Origin: Enterococcus alishanensis | GTDB lineage: Bacteria > Bacillota > Bacilli > Lactobacillales > Enterococcaceae | Assembly: GCF_019218635.1 (NCBI RefSeq) | Contig: NZ_JAHUZB010000007.1 | Location: 62,001 to 126,000 of the forward strand | Direction: 5' to 3' | Length of the DNA stretch: 64,000 bases | Part shown: positions 55,166-63,762 of the stretch, in pieces | How positions within the stretch are numbered: the first letter of the stretch is position 1 | How the letters are laid out: each line of letters starts with the position of its first letter | Notes under the pieces: model-generated | What the model was told of the DNA's origin: nothing | Seen by the model: only the letters and a program-made list of their open reading frames with translations | Database searches by the model: none | Made by a program: the position numbers and the translations under genes

Positions 55166-55992
55166 TAGCAGACGCCCAATAAACCAAGCAGAATACCTAA
55201 GAACATGATGCCAAACATGACTACGTTGATATTGACTTTTTTACGTAATAGCCAAAATGCGATTAGCGTAATTGATAAAGGCACGATACCAATGAATAAT
55301 TGATCTAAATAATCTTGGATCTTTAATGCTTCGTCGCTACCTTTGACTGCTACTTCTAAAATCGTATTAAATTTAACATTGGAAGCAGTCATAGTCCCCA
55401 TCATCATTAGTCCTAACATACTAGAAGATTTAGTCAGGATTCGCATTCCACCAGATTCATACATTTTTTTAATAAAATTCGCACCAACAGAATAACCACT
55501 ATAAAGAGCATAATAATGAATTAAAAAGGCTGGAATATTATACAAGGCAAGGAAAACAATCGCGCCTAGCGGTGAACCTGTACTGGCTAAAGAAATCCCA
55601 ATTCCTGCCGCAATTACCCGCAAAATTCCCCAAAAGAATGAATCACCAATCCCTGAAATCGGACCCATCAAGGAAGCTTTTACCGCTGTGATCGAGCTGG
55701 CATCAAAATCTTTGTCTTCACTATTTTGTCGTTCCATTGAAGAAACCAAACCCATAATAAAGTTATTAATATGCATCGTGGCATTAAACCAAGTGGTGTG
55801 ACGGACGATTGCCTCGGTTTGTTCTTCTTTGGTTTTATAGAAACGATTAATCACTGGTAACAAAGTATAAATTACACCAACTGCGTGATATTGTGTCGCA
55901 CCTGTTCTTGAAGCGTTCATGGTCCAAGAGCGCCAGAATACTGAACGCATCATTTTTTTATCTTCTTTACTTAAATTTTCTTGGAATTTCAT
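55165..55992 (-). CDS. PTS mannose-family EIID
   Basis: 275 residues. The long cytoplasmic N-terminus has FWRSWTMNASRTGATQYHA and YTLLPVINRFYK. Then follow GLVSSMERQN and MGPISGIGDSFFWGILRV, the EIID signature. The C-terminal membrane segment ends ILLGLLGVC. With EIIC it forms the sugar channel. Four-base ATGA overlap with EIIC. Confidence 0.93.
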   Translation of the reverse strand: MKFQENLSKEDKKMMRSVFWRSWTMNASRTGATQYHAVGVIYTLLPVINRFYKTKEEQTEAIVRHTTWFNATMHINNFIMGLVSSMERQNSEDKDFDASSITAVKASLMGPISGIGDSFFWGILRVIAAGIGISLASTGSPLGAIVFLALYNIPAFLIHYYALYSGYSVGANFIKKMYESGGMRILTKSSSMLGLMMMGTMTASNVKFNTILEVAVKGSDEALKIQDYLDQLFIGIVPLSITLIAFWLLRKKVNINVVMFGIMFLGILLGLLGVC

Positions 55993-56801
55993 GCGAAAAA
56001 GTCCTCCTCTTCATCTTCTTTCGTAACTGCAGCACCGGCAGCTGGTCGACCAGTTCCTTGGGCAATTTTATCTAATTCAAAATCACGCATCGCACTGATC
56101 ACACAAATGACTACCCCAATTACAGCTACGGCTACAGCTGGTAGTGATAAATAAGCAGTCAAAACAAATCCTAAAATATAAAAGACCGCCAGTTTATTGT
56201 CCCAAAGTAATTTCATTAACATGGCAAACCCGACTGCTGGCAATAAGCCCCCAGCGGCATTCAACCCATTCATCAAGTTTTGTGGAATCGCTTCAACAAA
56301 AGCATTGACTGGTCCACTTCCGGCTAAGATACCGATAAATGAAATCGATGCGATAATCAAGAAATATAAAACCCAAGTACCATAATGCAAAGTGACAATC
56401 ATTTTTTGATTGTTTTCTCGCGCTGCTTTATCTAATGGTGGTGCAAATAAGTTAAAGAAGACATTTTTCAGAAACATCACGACGAAAGCCGCCAACATAC
56501 CAATTGGTACTGCTAAAGTCATAGCTGCTTGTTGTTCGACATTTGAAATAATTGCAAAAGTTGTTGCCATCGCTGTCGCTGTTACAGGTTCTGCAGCGAT
56601 TACCCCACCGATATTCACATTCCCTAAGAAAACTGCTTCCAGTGAAGCTCCCATCAAAATACCCATACGCATGTCACCCATTAAAATACCGGTGACTAAA
56701 CCTACGACTAAAGGACGCTCCATCATACTTTGTCCAGTTAAATAATTTCCCGCGAAACAGATAAATACGGCCAGTGCCGCCATTGTTGCATGAAATAACA
56801 T
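55989..56801 (-). CDS. PTS mannose-family EIIC
   Basis: 270 residues, polytopic. The EIIC features MERPLVVGLVTGILMGDM, GASLEAVFLGNVNIGG and VPIGMLAAFVVMFLKNVFF are present. The acidic C-terminal tail (KEDEEEDFFA) is charged. It lies 13 bp behind EIIB and overlaps EIID. Confidence 0.93.
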   Translation of the reverse strand: MLFHATMAALAVFICFAGNYLTGQSMMERPLVVGLVTGILMGDMRMGILMGASLEAVFLGNVNIGGVIAAEPVTATAMATTFAIISNVEQQAAMTLAVPIGMLAAFVVMFLKNVFFNLFAPPLDKAARENNQKMIVTLHYGTWVLYFLIIASISFIGILAGSGPVNAFVEAIPQNLMNGLNAAGGLLPAVGFAMLMKLLWDNKLAVFYILGFVLTAYLSLPAVAVAVIGVVICVISAMRDFELDKIAQGTGRPAAGAAVTKEDEEEDFFA

Positions 56802-56814
56802 GTCATTTCCTCCT

Positions 56815-57306
56815 TTAGTTCACCGCGTCTTTTAAATTTAATTTGGGATTAGATGGCAAGACTTGATTATAACTAGCGACGTGTTCTAAATCAGCTAATT
56901 CTCTAGCCGCTTCTAATTCCAATGGGTTTAATTGCACACTTGGAAAAATCATTTTTTTCGATTTTGGATCTGATTTATCAAAACGTCCGGCATTCGCCAC
57001 ATTGACTGCTTCAATATCTTGCACATTCTGCGCGATTTTATTGGCATCAACTAAACTATTCACAATCACAAAAATTCGTTTGTCTTTACCTCGAGGATCA
57101 TTGAAAATCTCAATGGCTTCATCAACTGAACGAATCAATAATTTCATTCCGTTAGGTACTGCCATTTTCAAAGTCATCTGCATCACTTCATTTTTTGCAG
57201 CTTCGTCATTTGCGACTACTAATAATGGGGCATTTAATTCTTTGGTCCATACTACGGCGACTTGTCCGTGAATTAAGCGATCATCTACTCTAATTTGTGT
57301 AATCAT
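56815..57306 (-). CDS. PTS mannose-family EIIB
   Basis: 163 residues. The phospho-histidine lies in VDDRLIHGQVAVVW (residue 14 or so), and the fold continues with LLVVANDEAAK and KRIFVIVNSL. It passes phosphate from EIIA to the sugar. Gap of 12 bp to EIIA. Confidence 0.93.
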   Translation of the reverse strand: MITQIRVDDRLIHGQVAVVWTKELNAPLLVVANDEAAKNEVMQMTLKMAVPNGMKLLIRSVDEAIEIFNDPRGKDKRIFVIVNSLVDANKIAQNVQDIEAVNVANAGRFDKSDPKSKKMIFPSVQLNPLELEAARELADLEHVASYNQVLPSNPKLNLKDAVN

Positions 57307-57318
57307 TTTTTCTTCCTC

Positions 57319-57738
57319 CTAAAAGATTGAATCTTCTTCTTGTGTTTGATTGATTTTGACTAATTGTACTTGGCTTTCTTTAATCGCATCTTCAATAATT
57401 TCATCAGTAATTACTTGATCTTCTGCTAAGAACATCAAACTAAGAATAATCGCTAAGTTTGCATTAGAAACAATAAATATATTGTTTCGTTTAGCCTGTA
57501 AAACTTCAGTCACGACTTTTTGATTGACGCTACCGCCATATAAATCTGTAAAAATAATTGCTTGGTCTTCCTCATTAATTGTTTCAATAAATTGAATAAT
57601 TTCCGGCGTGTAATCGGTGTCTGTCATATAAGCATTAATGACTTCAATCGATTCCCCTTTACCCGCTAAGACGTTTAAAGAACTCTGCAAACCCTTGGCC
57701 ATCTCGCCATGTGTCGCGATTAATATCTTTCTCTCCAC
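57319..57738 (-). CDS. PTS mannose-family EIIA
   Basis: About 139 residues. The phospho-histidine is in ILIATHGEMAKGLQ, and the active-site partner motif is FTDLYGGSVN. The frame opens at 57747. The GTG at 57738, with GAGG at normal distance and the family's usual N-terminus (ERKILIATHGE), is the better start. First gene of the sigma-54-type operon (EIIA, EIIB, EIIC, EIID, HAD). Confidence 0.9.
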   Translation of the reverse strand: MERKILIATHGEMAKGLQSSLNVLAGKGESIEVINAYMTDTDYTPEIIQFIETINEEDQAIIFTDLYGGSVNQKVVTEVLQAKRNNIFIVSNANLAIILSLMFLAEDQVITDEIIEDAIKESQVQLVKINQTQEEDSIF

Positions 57739-57760
57739 TTTCATCACCTCACTTTATATA

Positions 57761-57777
57761 AAGCAAGAGCCGTGCCA
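57761..57777 (-). promoter_or_regulatory. Sigma-54 (-24/-12) promoter
   Basis: On the minus strand TGGCACG (57771-57777), four bases, then TTGCTT (57761-57766) match the TGGCACGNNNNTTGCW consensus completely. It is 14 bp upstream of the EIIA frame's first GTG, and the adjacent activator carries the GAFTGA sigma-54 contact loop. Confidence 0.93.
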
Positions 57778-57785
57778 AAAATAAA

Positions 57786-57823
57786 AAAGCTAGAAACCTT
57801 TATTTAATAAGGTTTCTAGCTTT
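57786..57823 (-). terminator. Terminator just upstream of the sigma-54 promoter
   Basis: A perfect 15-bp stem (AAAGCTAGAAACCTT / AAGGTTTCTAGCTTT) with an 8-nt loop. On the minus strand it is followed by TTTTTTATTTT. It insulates the PTS promoter from leftward transcription. Confidence 0.75.
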
Positions 57824-57849
57824 ATTGATGTGTTTAAACAGATAAAATT

Positions 57850-58039
57850 ATGCTTCAACAGATGAGAAGTTACTTCTATGGAAATGATATGGTTGTGCCA
57901 ATTTCCACTAAAATTGGTATTCCTGAAGATGCGTCATATATCGCTATTAAAGGACCTGATAATGCGATTACTTTCATTAAAAAAAGAAGAAACAATTGAT
58001 ATTAGACCTGGGGTTCTTAAAGACAACTCGGCATTTTAA
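57850..58039 (+). pseudogene. AbrB/MazE-like antitoxin remnant, frameshifted
   Basis: A 49-codon frame (57850-57999) reads MVVPISTKIGIPEDASY, then IAIKGPDNAITFI, the swapped-hairpin pattern of AbrB/MazE-type antitoxins. At a run of seven A the frame breaks. Removing one A continues it as KKEETIDIRPGVLKDNSAF to TAA 58039, a sensible C-terminus. There is no ribosome site at the ATG and no toxin gene beside it. Probably a decayed toxin-antitoxin relic. Confidence 0.45.
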
Positions 58040-58137
58040 TTATTATCCATAAGTAATCATCTTTTTCATTCATCCCCCTTGACCTTCCCTCTAAGGGAGC
58101 CTTTAGAATCCTATTACACTAGTAAAAGGAGTGGATG

Positions 58138-58518
58138 ATGATGTTGAAGAAAATCACAAAATATATTGCTCTGATGCAAGGTAAAGCTAAAAATCCTTTA
58201 ACTGAAGAGGAATTGTTGTTAGGTACTAAAAAAAATAAGATTATCAACTTTTTCACTTCAAAAGATTTACACAAAAATTTGGATCATACCTTGTCGCATG
58301 TAAAAGAAAAACTTGGAAAAGTCAAAGGTAGCTTGATTATTAACGGGAATTTGCCTCAACCTATCATCAATCAATTAATGAATCTTGCTTTGAAAACCAA
58401 GAATCATTTCTCCGTTGTGGTCTATGATGGTTACCGATTATGGAAATCTAAAAAGTTCGAAGGTTCTCATTCGTTGGCGTTGATTGTGGTCGATAAGAGT
58501 ATGGTAAAGTCAGATTAA
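58138..58518 (+). CDS. DUF1694 (YueI-like) family protein
   Basis: 126 residues. It has the family's N-terminal acidic/basic lead (LTEEELLLGTKKNKIINFF), LIINGNLPQPIINQLMNLAL and FSVVVYDGYRLW. The family is conserved in Firmicutes without a known function. Three consecutive ATG follow AAAAGGAG; the second (58138) has the best spacing. Monocistronic, ended by a strong terminator. Confidence 0.78.
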   Translation: MMLKKITKYIALMQGKAKNPLTEEELLLGTKKNKIINFFTSKDLHKNLDHTLSHVKEKLGKVKGSLIINGNLPQPIINQLMNLALKTKNHFSVVVYDGYRLWKSKKFEGSHSLALIVVDKSMVKSD

Positions 58519-58538
58519 CCGCCAAAATGAAATCATTA

Positions 58539-58576
58539 AAAAATTCCAAACTCAAATTTGAGTTCGGAATTTTTTT
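58539..58576. terminator. Bidirectional terminator
   Basis: AAATTCCAAACTCAAA pairs with TTTGAGTTCGGAATTT (one mismatch); T runs on both strands. It serves the DUF1694 gene and the leftward WxL cluster. Confidence 0.85.
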
Positions 58577-58630
58577 GTTTACATTTTTATCTACGCGTAT
58601 ATTTTTTCAATTTTACGATTTGTGCATTTT

Positions 58631-59674
58631 TTATTTCTTACTTTCGATATCTTTATTCGTCTGTCTTTTTTTAAGGAACCAGAAAATCAGCATACCTAAC
58701 ACTAAGGCACTCAAAATACCAATAACGATATAAAGCAGCGTATTGTCACTTGTAGTTGTGAAGATTTGGTTATTCACTTTTTTTGCTGCTTGTTGGCTAA
58801 TTTTGAATTTTTGACTGAAGTTCCATTGATGATCGTTCTCATCTTTGACCTGCATCTCCATCCGATAATTTCCGGCTTCTAAGGGCTTGGTCTTACCGGT
58901 TTTTCCATTAAAGAAAAACAAATCAAAGACTGAATCAGGTGCAATACTACCATTTTCAATCGTCCGACTGATGATTGATTTGTCAGAGTCAGCTGAATAG
59001 ATATTTCCTGTCATCGTGACATTTTTGATGGTTGTGGCAGTTGGATTTTTCAGTTGAACTTTGATACCTGCATTGTTGGAAATGTTTGCTGGAGAAATTT
59101 TTGAGAACTCAATATTTGGTGTAACCGCCTCATCATTTTCAGATAAACGCAATCCTAAAATATAATCATATTCACTTTTGATTTTCCCGTCAGCAGGTTT
59201 CTCGTTTTCTGCAAAGTGTTTTTTAACATGAATACCGCCTAATAAAATTCCATCAAATGCTTCTTCAGGAACATTGATATCAAAGGAAATAATTCCTGCT
59301 TTTTGTGCTGGAATTTCAATTTCTTTTGGATAGTCAACAAATTCCGAGATTGGCAACTGATTCATCGAGTCCTTTGGTAGCTGATTATTACTGTAATCAA
59401 TCAACATGTTTCCGTTAGTTTGGGCGGTATTCACTTCAACGGAATATTTTTGGGCTTGATCAGAAAAATTATTGACTTGGACTTGAATTGTTTGGTGTTC
59501 ACCTGACGTCACTCGTAAATCAAAATAAGACAACTCTTGATTGACCTGGTTTTCTGGAATAATTGCTTGAATACTATAATCCACTGAGTCCTCCTCAGCG
59601 GCATCGGTTTTTACAAATGGAAAACATATAACCATTAACATTCCTAATAAAGCTATAAAAATTTTTTTCTTCAA
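58631..59674 (-). CDS. DUF916/DUF3324 surface protein
   Basis: 347 residues with a signal peptide (FIALLGMLMVICFPFVKTDA). The DUF916 domain (about 30-150) reads VDYSIQAIIPENQVN and YFDLRVTSGEHQTIQVQVNN. DUF3324 (about 160-300) has KISPANISNNAGIKVQLKNP. A C-terminal membrane segment and a basic tail (WFLKKRQTNKDIESKK) anchor it in the membrane. In WxL clusters this protein is thought to bind peptidoglycan and hold WxL proteins at the surface. Last gene of the cluster. Confidence 0.88.
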   Translation of the reverse strand: MKKKIFIALLGMLMVICFPFVKTDAAEEDSVDYSIQAIIPENQVNQELSYFDLRVTSGEHQTIQVQVNNFSDQAQKYSVEVNTAQTNGNMLIDYSNNQLPKDSMNQLPISEFVDYPKEIEIPAQKAGIISFDINVPEEAFDGILLGGIHVKKHFAENEKPADGKIKSEYDYILGLRLSENDEAVTPNIEFSKISPANISNNAGIKVQLKNPTATTIKNVTMTGNIYSADSDKSIISRTIENGSIAPDSVFDLFFFNGKTGKTKPLEAGNYRMEMQVKDENDHQWNFSQKFKISQQAAKKVNNQIFTTTSDNTLLYIVIGILSALVLGMLIFWFLKKRQTNKDIESKK

Positions 59675-59743
59675 TCTAAATCCTCCAATATTTTATGTAA
59701 TATTTTTTTCTATTATGTAAAGCTTTTAAATCAAGAAATTAAA

Positions 59744-59780
59744 AGCTGTGACCTCAGCTTATTTCTACTAAAGTCACAGC
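59744..59780 (-). terminator. Attenuator-like hairpin between WxL and DUF916 genes
   Basis: GCTGTGAC / GTCACAGC stem with a 21-nt loop, followed by CTTTTAATTT on the minus strand. It may lower DUF916 expression relative to the WxL gene. Confidence 0.55.
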
Positions 59781-59798
59781 CTAAAATCAGCTCGTTTA

Positions 59799-60437
59799 TT
59801 AGTCAGCTGATACTGCAGTGTATGTCACAGTACCATTGTAAGTTTTTGCAGCTAATTGATTGTTTGCTAGTGTTAATTCAGGAGAGCCTAATGTGTAAGT
59901 TTTCGTACCAACTGGAGCAGTAGCAGTTTCATTAATCACCGTTCCAGCAGCTGTTAATACTTCTGTTCCGCCGATTGTTAATGAAGAACCCACGCCACTT
60001 AAGTTAGTTGCTGAAGCACTTACTGTAAAGGCAGAAGCAGGAATAGCCGCTGTCCATTTTGCTAAAGAATCGTCTTTTTCAGATTGGGTTGCTGTTGAAC
60101 TACCAATTTGTAAAACTGCTGCGTCTTTACTAGATTGTGATGGACGAGTGTCTTTGATTTTTACATCTTTATCATATGTTCCAGTTAACGTTTGGTCTTT
60201 TTCAGCGATACTATCTAATGAGTGAGCGCCAAAATCAATACTTGATACATCTACTAAGTTAAATGCACCAGGATCGCTTGGTAAACCTGTTCCAGGATCA
60301 ATTGTATAATCAGTGATGACCAATTGTGTTGTTCCACTGCCGTCTGTATCCAATGTTGTTGCTGCTTGTGTTGCTACTGGTGCTGCTGCTAATAATGCAA
60401 CCGCTGCTAATAATGTTACTCCAAATGCCTTTTTCAT
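59799..60437 (-). CDS. WxL-domain surface protein
   Basis: 212 residues with a signal peptide (FGVTLLAAVALLAAAPVATQA). The C-terminal half has the WxL-domain layout but with unusual motif residues. The first motif reads AKWTAAIP where W-x-L is normal. The second reads KTYNGTVTYTAVSAD where the family has Y-x-G-x-x-W-x-L. WxL domains attach non-covalently to the wall. The ATG follows CGGAGGAACAGAAAT. Confidence 0.8.
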   Translation of the reverse strand: MKKAFGVTLLAAVALLAAAPVATQAATTLDTDGSGTTQLVITDYTIDPGTGLPSDPGAFNLVDVSSIDFGAHSLDSIAEKDQTLTGTYDKDVKIKDTRPSQSSKDAAVLQIGSSTATQSEKDDSLAKWTAAIPASAFTVSASATNLSGVGSSLTIGGTEVLTAAGTVINETATAPVGTKTYTLGSPELTLANNQLAAKTYNGTVTYTAVSAD

Positions 60438-60491
60438 ATTTCTGTTCCTCCGTTTTATATAAAATATTTTATCAAAATAATTGATAACTAA

Positions 60492-61052
60492 TTAAGGTTC
60501 GGCGTTGATTACCCGCCAATAGTTTGTTGCTGTATATTTTCCTGAAGCAGCTTGTTCCCCAAAGGATAATGATATTTTTTCCTTAGGTACTTGGTATTCA
60601 GCCCAACCGCGGCTGTGTCCTGCTTCAGAGCTTAAAATGCTTTGATAAACTTGCATACTTTCAGATGAAAAATTGTAAGTTTGCATACCGGCACCATCAT
60701 CAGATACAAAGGTGCCTTCGCCGATACTCAATTTAGGATTAGCCAATTGCTGGCCGTCTAATGTTTCTAGCTTGCCGATTTTGACTTGTAATTGCCAATC
60801 ACCGGGAACCAAACGTTGATCAAAAATCTTAATCACTAAATCCTCAGTTGCTTGAAATTTGGTATTGGATTCTCCTTTATTTTGAATCCCGAAATTTAAA
60901 TTATTTGCTTCATAAATTCGAGGATTCTTTTCGTCTAAAGCGGTAATTGTCAGTGAGCTGCTTCCTTGCGTTGTTTGAGCGAAAGTTGGTTGGATCACGG
61001 TAGTCACCACACCCACAACTGTTAGCAGCCCACAAAAGAGTATCTTTTTCAC
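60492..61052 (-). CDS. Small WxL-like secreted protein
   Basis: 186 residues with a signal peptide (LTVVGVVTTVIQPTFAQ). WxL features are present: LVPGDWQLQVKIGKLE carries the first motif in canonical W-x-L form, and ASGKYTATNYWRVINAEP ends the domain. The start is GTG 61052, overlapping the stop of the LPQTN gene (GTGA). Coupled translation with the upstream small wall-anchor gene is likely. Confidence 0.72.
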   Translation of the reverse strand: MKKILFCGLLTVVGVVTTVIQPTFAQTTQGSSSLTITALDEKNPRIYEANNLNFGIQNKGESNTKFQATEDLVIKIFDQRLVPGDWQLQVKIGKLETLDGQQLANPKLSIGEGTFVSDDGAGMQTYNFSSESMQVYQSILSSEAGHSRGWAEYQVPKEKISLSFGEQAASGKYTATNYWRVINAEP

Positions 61053-61414
61053 TCCACACCACCTCGCTTTCTTAATTGATGATGTTCATAAATGACAAAG
61101 AGCAGCAAGATAGTTCCACAAAAGGACCAAATAAAGCTTTGAATTTCATTGGTTTGTGGTAGCTTTCCAGATAAGCCTGACCCACCAACTGACGGACTTC
61201 CTGTTGAACCGCCCCCTGATAAATTACCTCCAGGTTTGGAGCCATTATTATCTGTTGGTTTGCCATTAACCAACTCGATCGTAGTTTTGCTTTCCATTTG
61301 ATCAGTTGCCTTTTCAGCATGGACTGGACTTGTTAACAAAATGTTTGTCGTCACCGTGACCAGCAGCAATAAAATAAACCGTTGGATAAATTTTAGCTTT
61401 CCCTCTCTCTTCAA
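61049..61414 (-). CDS. Small LPQTN wall-anchored protein of the WxL cluster
   Basis: About 121 residues. Signal peptide (LLLLVTVTTNILLTSPVHA), a glycine/serine-rich middle (GGNLSGGGSTGSPSVGGSG), and the sorting signal KLPQTNEI, hydrophobic helix, RKRGG. The frame opens at a TTG at 61441 inside the upstream gene. The TTG at 61414 lies 2 bp after that gene's stop and gives a normal signal peptide, so reinitiation there is the likely start. Small LPxTG proteins are a regular part of WxL operons. Confidence 0.75.
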   Translation of the reverse strand: MKREGKLKFIQRFILLLLVTVTTNILLTSPVHAEKATDQMESKTTIELVNGKPTDNNGSKPGGNLSGGGSTGSPSVGGSGLSGKLPQTNEIQSFIWSFCGTILLLFVIYEHHQLRKRGGVE

Positions 61415-61416
61415 CT

Positions 61417-63762
61417 TTACGGAGCATCTTTGATTGTCCAATTGATGACCCCCTTATACTCTCCTGGATTATCTTGATCGCTAAGTTTTAGTAACAAGCC
61501 ATCAGATTTAGAAAAGTCGTATGCTTGATTTGGCTTAAATGAAACTTCTGGCAAAGCAAAAGTCTGACCATTTTCTTTAAAAACAAACTCTGATGCTGAC
61601 AAGTTATTTTTATTTGATGATAACTGTGTCGCAGATAAGGTTACTTCACTTGTCGGCTTATCTTTGGTTGTATCACGAGCTTTGATAGTCATCTGGTTTT
61701 CTCGAGCTTGCGCTTTTCGATCAGTTGGCAATTGAGTCCGACTGTAATTCCATTGATATTCCTTAGTAACCTTTTCAAATCCTTGATAGCCTTCAACGTT
61801 GAAGGTACTTTCCTTTGTTGCAACAGCCCCATTGGCATCAGTTAAAGTTACTTTTAAAGTATTGTTGCCACGAGTAAAAATGTTATTTTCATTCAGTAAA
61901 TCAATTTTAGTCGTTTCTGCCCAAGGGAGATTTTGACTCGCATTTGCTGCTAGATTACTTTCGCTCACTAGTTGACCATTGACTTCAATTTTCATCTTCA
62001 ATTCATTGGCAGCCGCATCGTCATCGTGATAACTCAGCTTGAATCCAAACGGGTGAACAAAGTCCTGAAAATTCGTTTGATCAAAAGTTACACCATCAAT
62101 CACTGGATCATTATTACGTTTATTAATCCAAAAGTAATTCGAATCACTCTCAATAATTGTGTCAAAACTATCTGTGCCGTAACGACCATTGACACTACTA
62201 TAAAATACTGTTTTTTGGGCCGATAAATTATTAACCGTTGGAAGACTAAATTTAAAAGTGACGGTACCTCCTTCTCTTGGGATAGCTAAATTAAGTCCAT
62301 CTAGGCTAAAATTCCCTTTTGCATCCACCGCTACATTTTGCGTTTTAGCTTCTCCATCATTTACTGAATAAGTAACATTGATTTGCTTATTGGCAGGAAT
62401 TGCAATTGCGGCAGGATCAATTTTACCTTTCCAATTATTTATCGTGTAATTACGCTGTGAGCTTTCCAATTTGTAAGTTGATTGCAACGTCACGGTATCC
62501 CCACTATTAATAAATTTATCCGTGATTGCTTCATCTCTTGGGACAGTAACTTCTGTATTATTTTTGTCATACACTTGATTACTCAAAGTGGCGACACTTT
62601 CTACCGGTGTCTCTGTAAAAGCAAATTTAGTAGTACCCGCTAAATTCCCATTAGCTGAACTAAAGCCCCAATAAGCGGTATTATTATTTTCTGATAGCTT
62701 AAGGTTTGCTTCCAATTCGGCATTAGAAATCACCACTGGTTCTGTTAGCGTATTATTGGTTGGATTAAATAAGTAATAAACTAAACCAACTCCTGATACA
62801 TAATTAAACCGAAATTCATACCAACTATTACTAACAATATTTTTTAGTGATTGATAACCTTGTTTTTCTGCTCCAACATAATGTTTCTGTAAAGCAGTTG
62901 ACGGAGTCCCATTACTATTCGTCCAAGAAGAATAAGAGTTATAAGGCTCGTAAGTAGTTGGATTTCCAGGAAATGAATAGGCCATATGAGTTGGACCGTT
63001 TAGAACACTAAGCCCTACCTTTCTATCAAAATTATCGCTCTCCTCATTCCAATTTCCATGCATATCAAACTCAACGGCGACAGAATTTTGAATTCCTTTT
63101 TCAGCAGGATTCCGGTAAGGGCTACTTCCAATACCTGCATAAGCGCCGTAAACCCCTAAATTTTGTCCATCTAAATCAGACGTTGCCGAAGTCATTGCTT
63201 TTGATTTGCGAGTATCATTATGCATAACAAATGCTAGTCCATCAGTAAATCCCGTATTGAAATTAATATAGACATGACCGTTAAAATCTTTGGAAAAATC
63301 CAGTTTTTGATAATCATTTGAAAAAACTGATAGCCAGTTTTGAGAGCCACTTAACTGAATCTCATCGTACGGACGATTGTCATTGGTCCCATCGGTTGGA
63401 TTCTGGGGCACAAGAGCATTTTTCCAAGAACCAGAACCAGCTGAATTCAATTTATCAAAAACGCCGTCTAGTTTTTTTGCGCCATAAGGAATTTTTTTCA
63501 ATCCTGCACCAGATATATCGCTAGCTCTTACTTCAATACTGTCCTGTCGGTCATCCACAACGGCTGGCTCCTCGGTATCAGTGGTGGATGAAGCAGTTGA
63601 TTCTTCTTGCTCTGTTTGTGAGGTTGATTCACTTTCATTCTCACTTGAGCTAGTTGTTTCTTGTGTTTCTTGTGTTTCAGCTTTAACTCCTTCTGCTAAA
63701 GTTAATGGCGAAAATATTAACATGCCACAACTTAACAATGGTAAAATGCTTCTTTTTTTCAT
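61417..63762 (-). CDS. Large WxL-cluster adhesin with L-type lectin domain
   Basis: 781 residues. Signal peptide (LPLLSCGMLIFSPLTLAEG), then a Ser/Thr/Glu-rich linker. An L-type legume-lectin-like domain follows (about 130-385: FNTGFTDGLAFVMHND, AVEFDMHGNWNEESDNFD, SNSWYEFRFNYVSGVGL). Then come beta-sandwich repeats, and a C-terminal segment that looks like the end of a WxL domain (EYKGVINWTIKDAP). It probably binds a host or plant glycan. First gene of the leftward WxL cluster. Confidence 0.85.
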   Translation of the reverse strand: MKKRSILPLLSCGMLIFSPLTLAEGVKAETQETQETTSSSENESESTSQTEQEESTASSTTDTEEPAVVDDRQDSIEVRASDISGAGLKKIPYGAKKLDGVFDKLNSAGSGSWKNALVPQNPTDGTNDNRPYDEIQLSGSQNWLSVFSNDYQKLDFSKDFNGHVYINFNTGFTDGLAFVMHNDTRKSKAMTSATSDLDGQNLGVYGAYAGIGSSPYRNPAEKGIQNSVAVEFDMHGNWNEESDNFDRKVGLSVLNGPTHMAYSFPGNPTTYEPYNSYSSWTNSNGTPSTALQKHYVGAEKQGYQSLKNIVSNSWYEFRFNYVSGVGLVYYLFNPTNNTLTEPVVISNAELEANLKLSENNNTAYWGFSSANGNLAGTTKFAFTETPVESVATLSNQVYDKNNTEVTVPRDEAITDKFINSGDTVTLQSTYKLESSQRNYTINNWKGKIDPAAIAIPANKQINVTYSVNDGEAKTQNVAVDAKGNFSLDGLNLAIPREGGTVTFKFSLPTVNNLSAQKTVFYSSVNGRYGTDSFDTIIESDSNYFWINKRNNDPVIDGVTFDQTNFQDFVHPFGFKLSYHDDDAAANELKMKIEVNGQLVSESNLAANASQNLPWAETTKIDLLNENNIFTRGNNTLKVTLTDANGAVATKESTFNVEGYQGFEKVTKEYQWNYSRTQLPTDRKAQARENQMTIKARDTTKDKPTSEVTLSATQLSSNKNNLSASEFVFKENGQTFALPEVSFKPNQAYDFSKSDGLLLKLSDQDNPGEYKGVINWTIKDAP

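Noticed and set aside
58527-58733. A 68-codon rightward ORF after the DUF1694 gene
   Set aside because: It spans the terminator hairpin and the 3' end of the DUF916 gene on the other strand.
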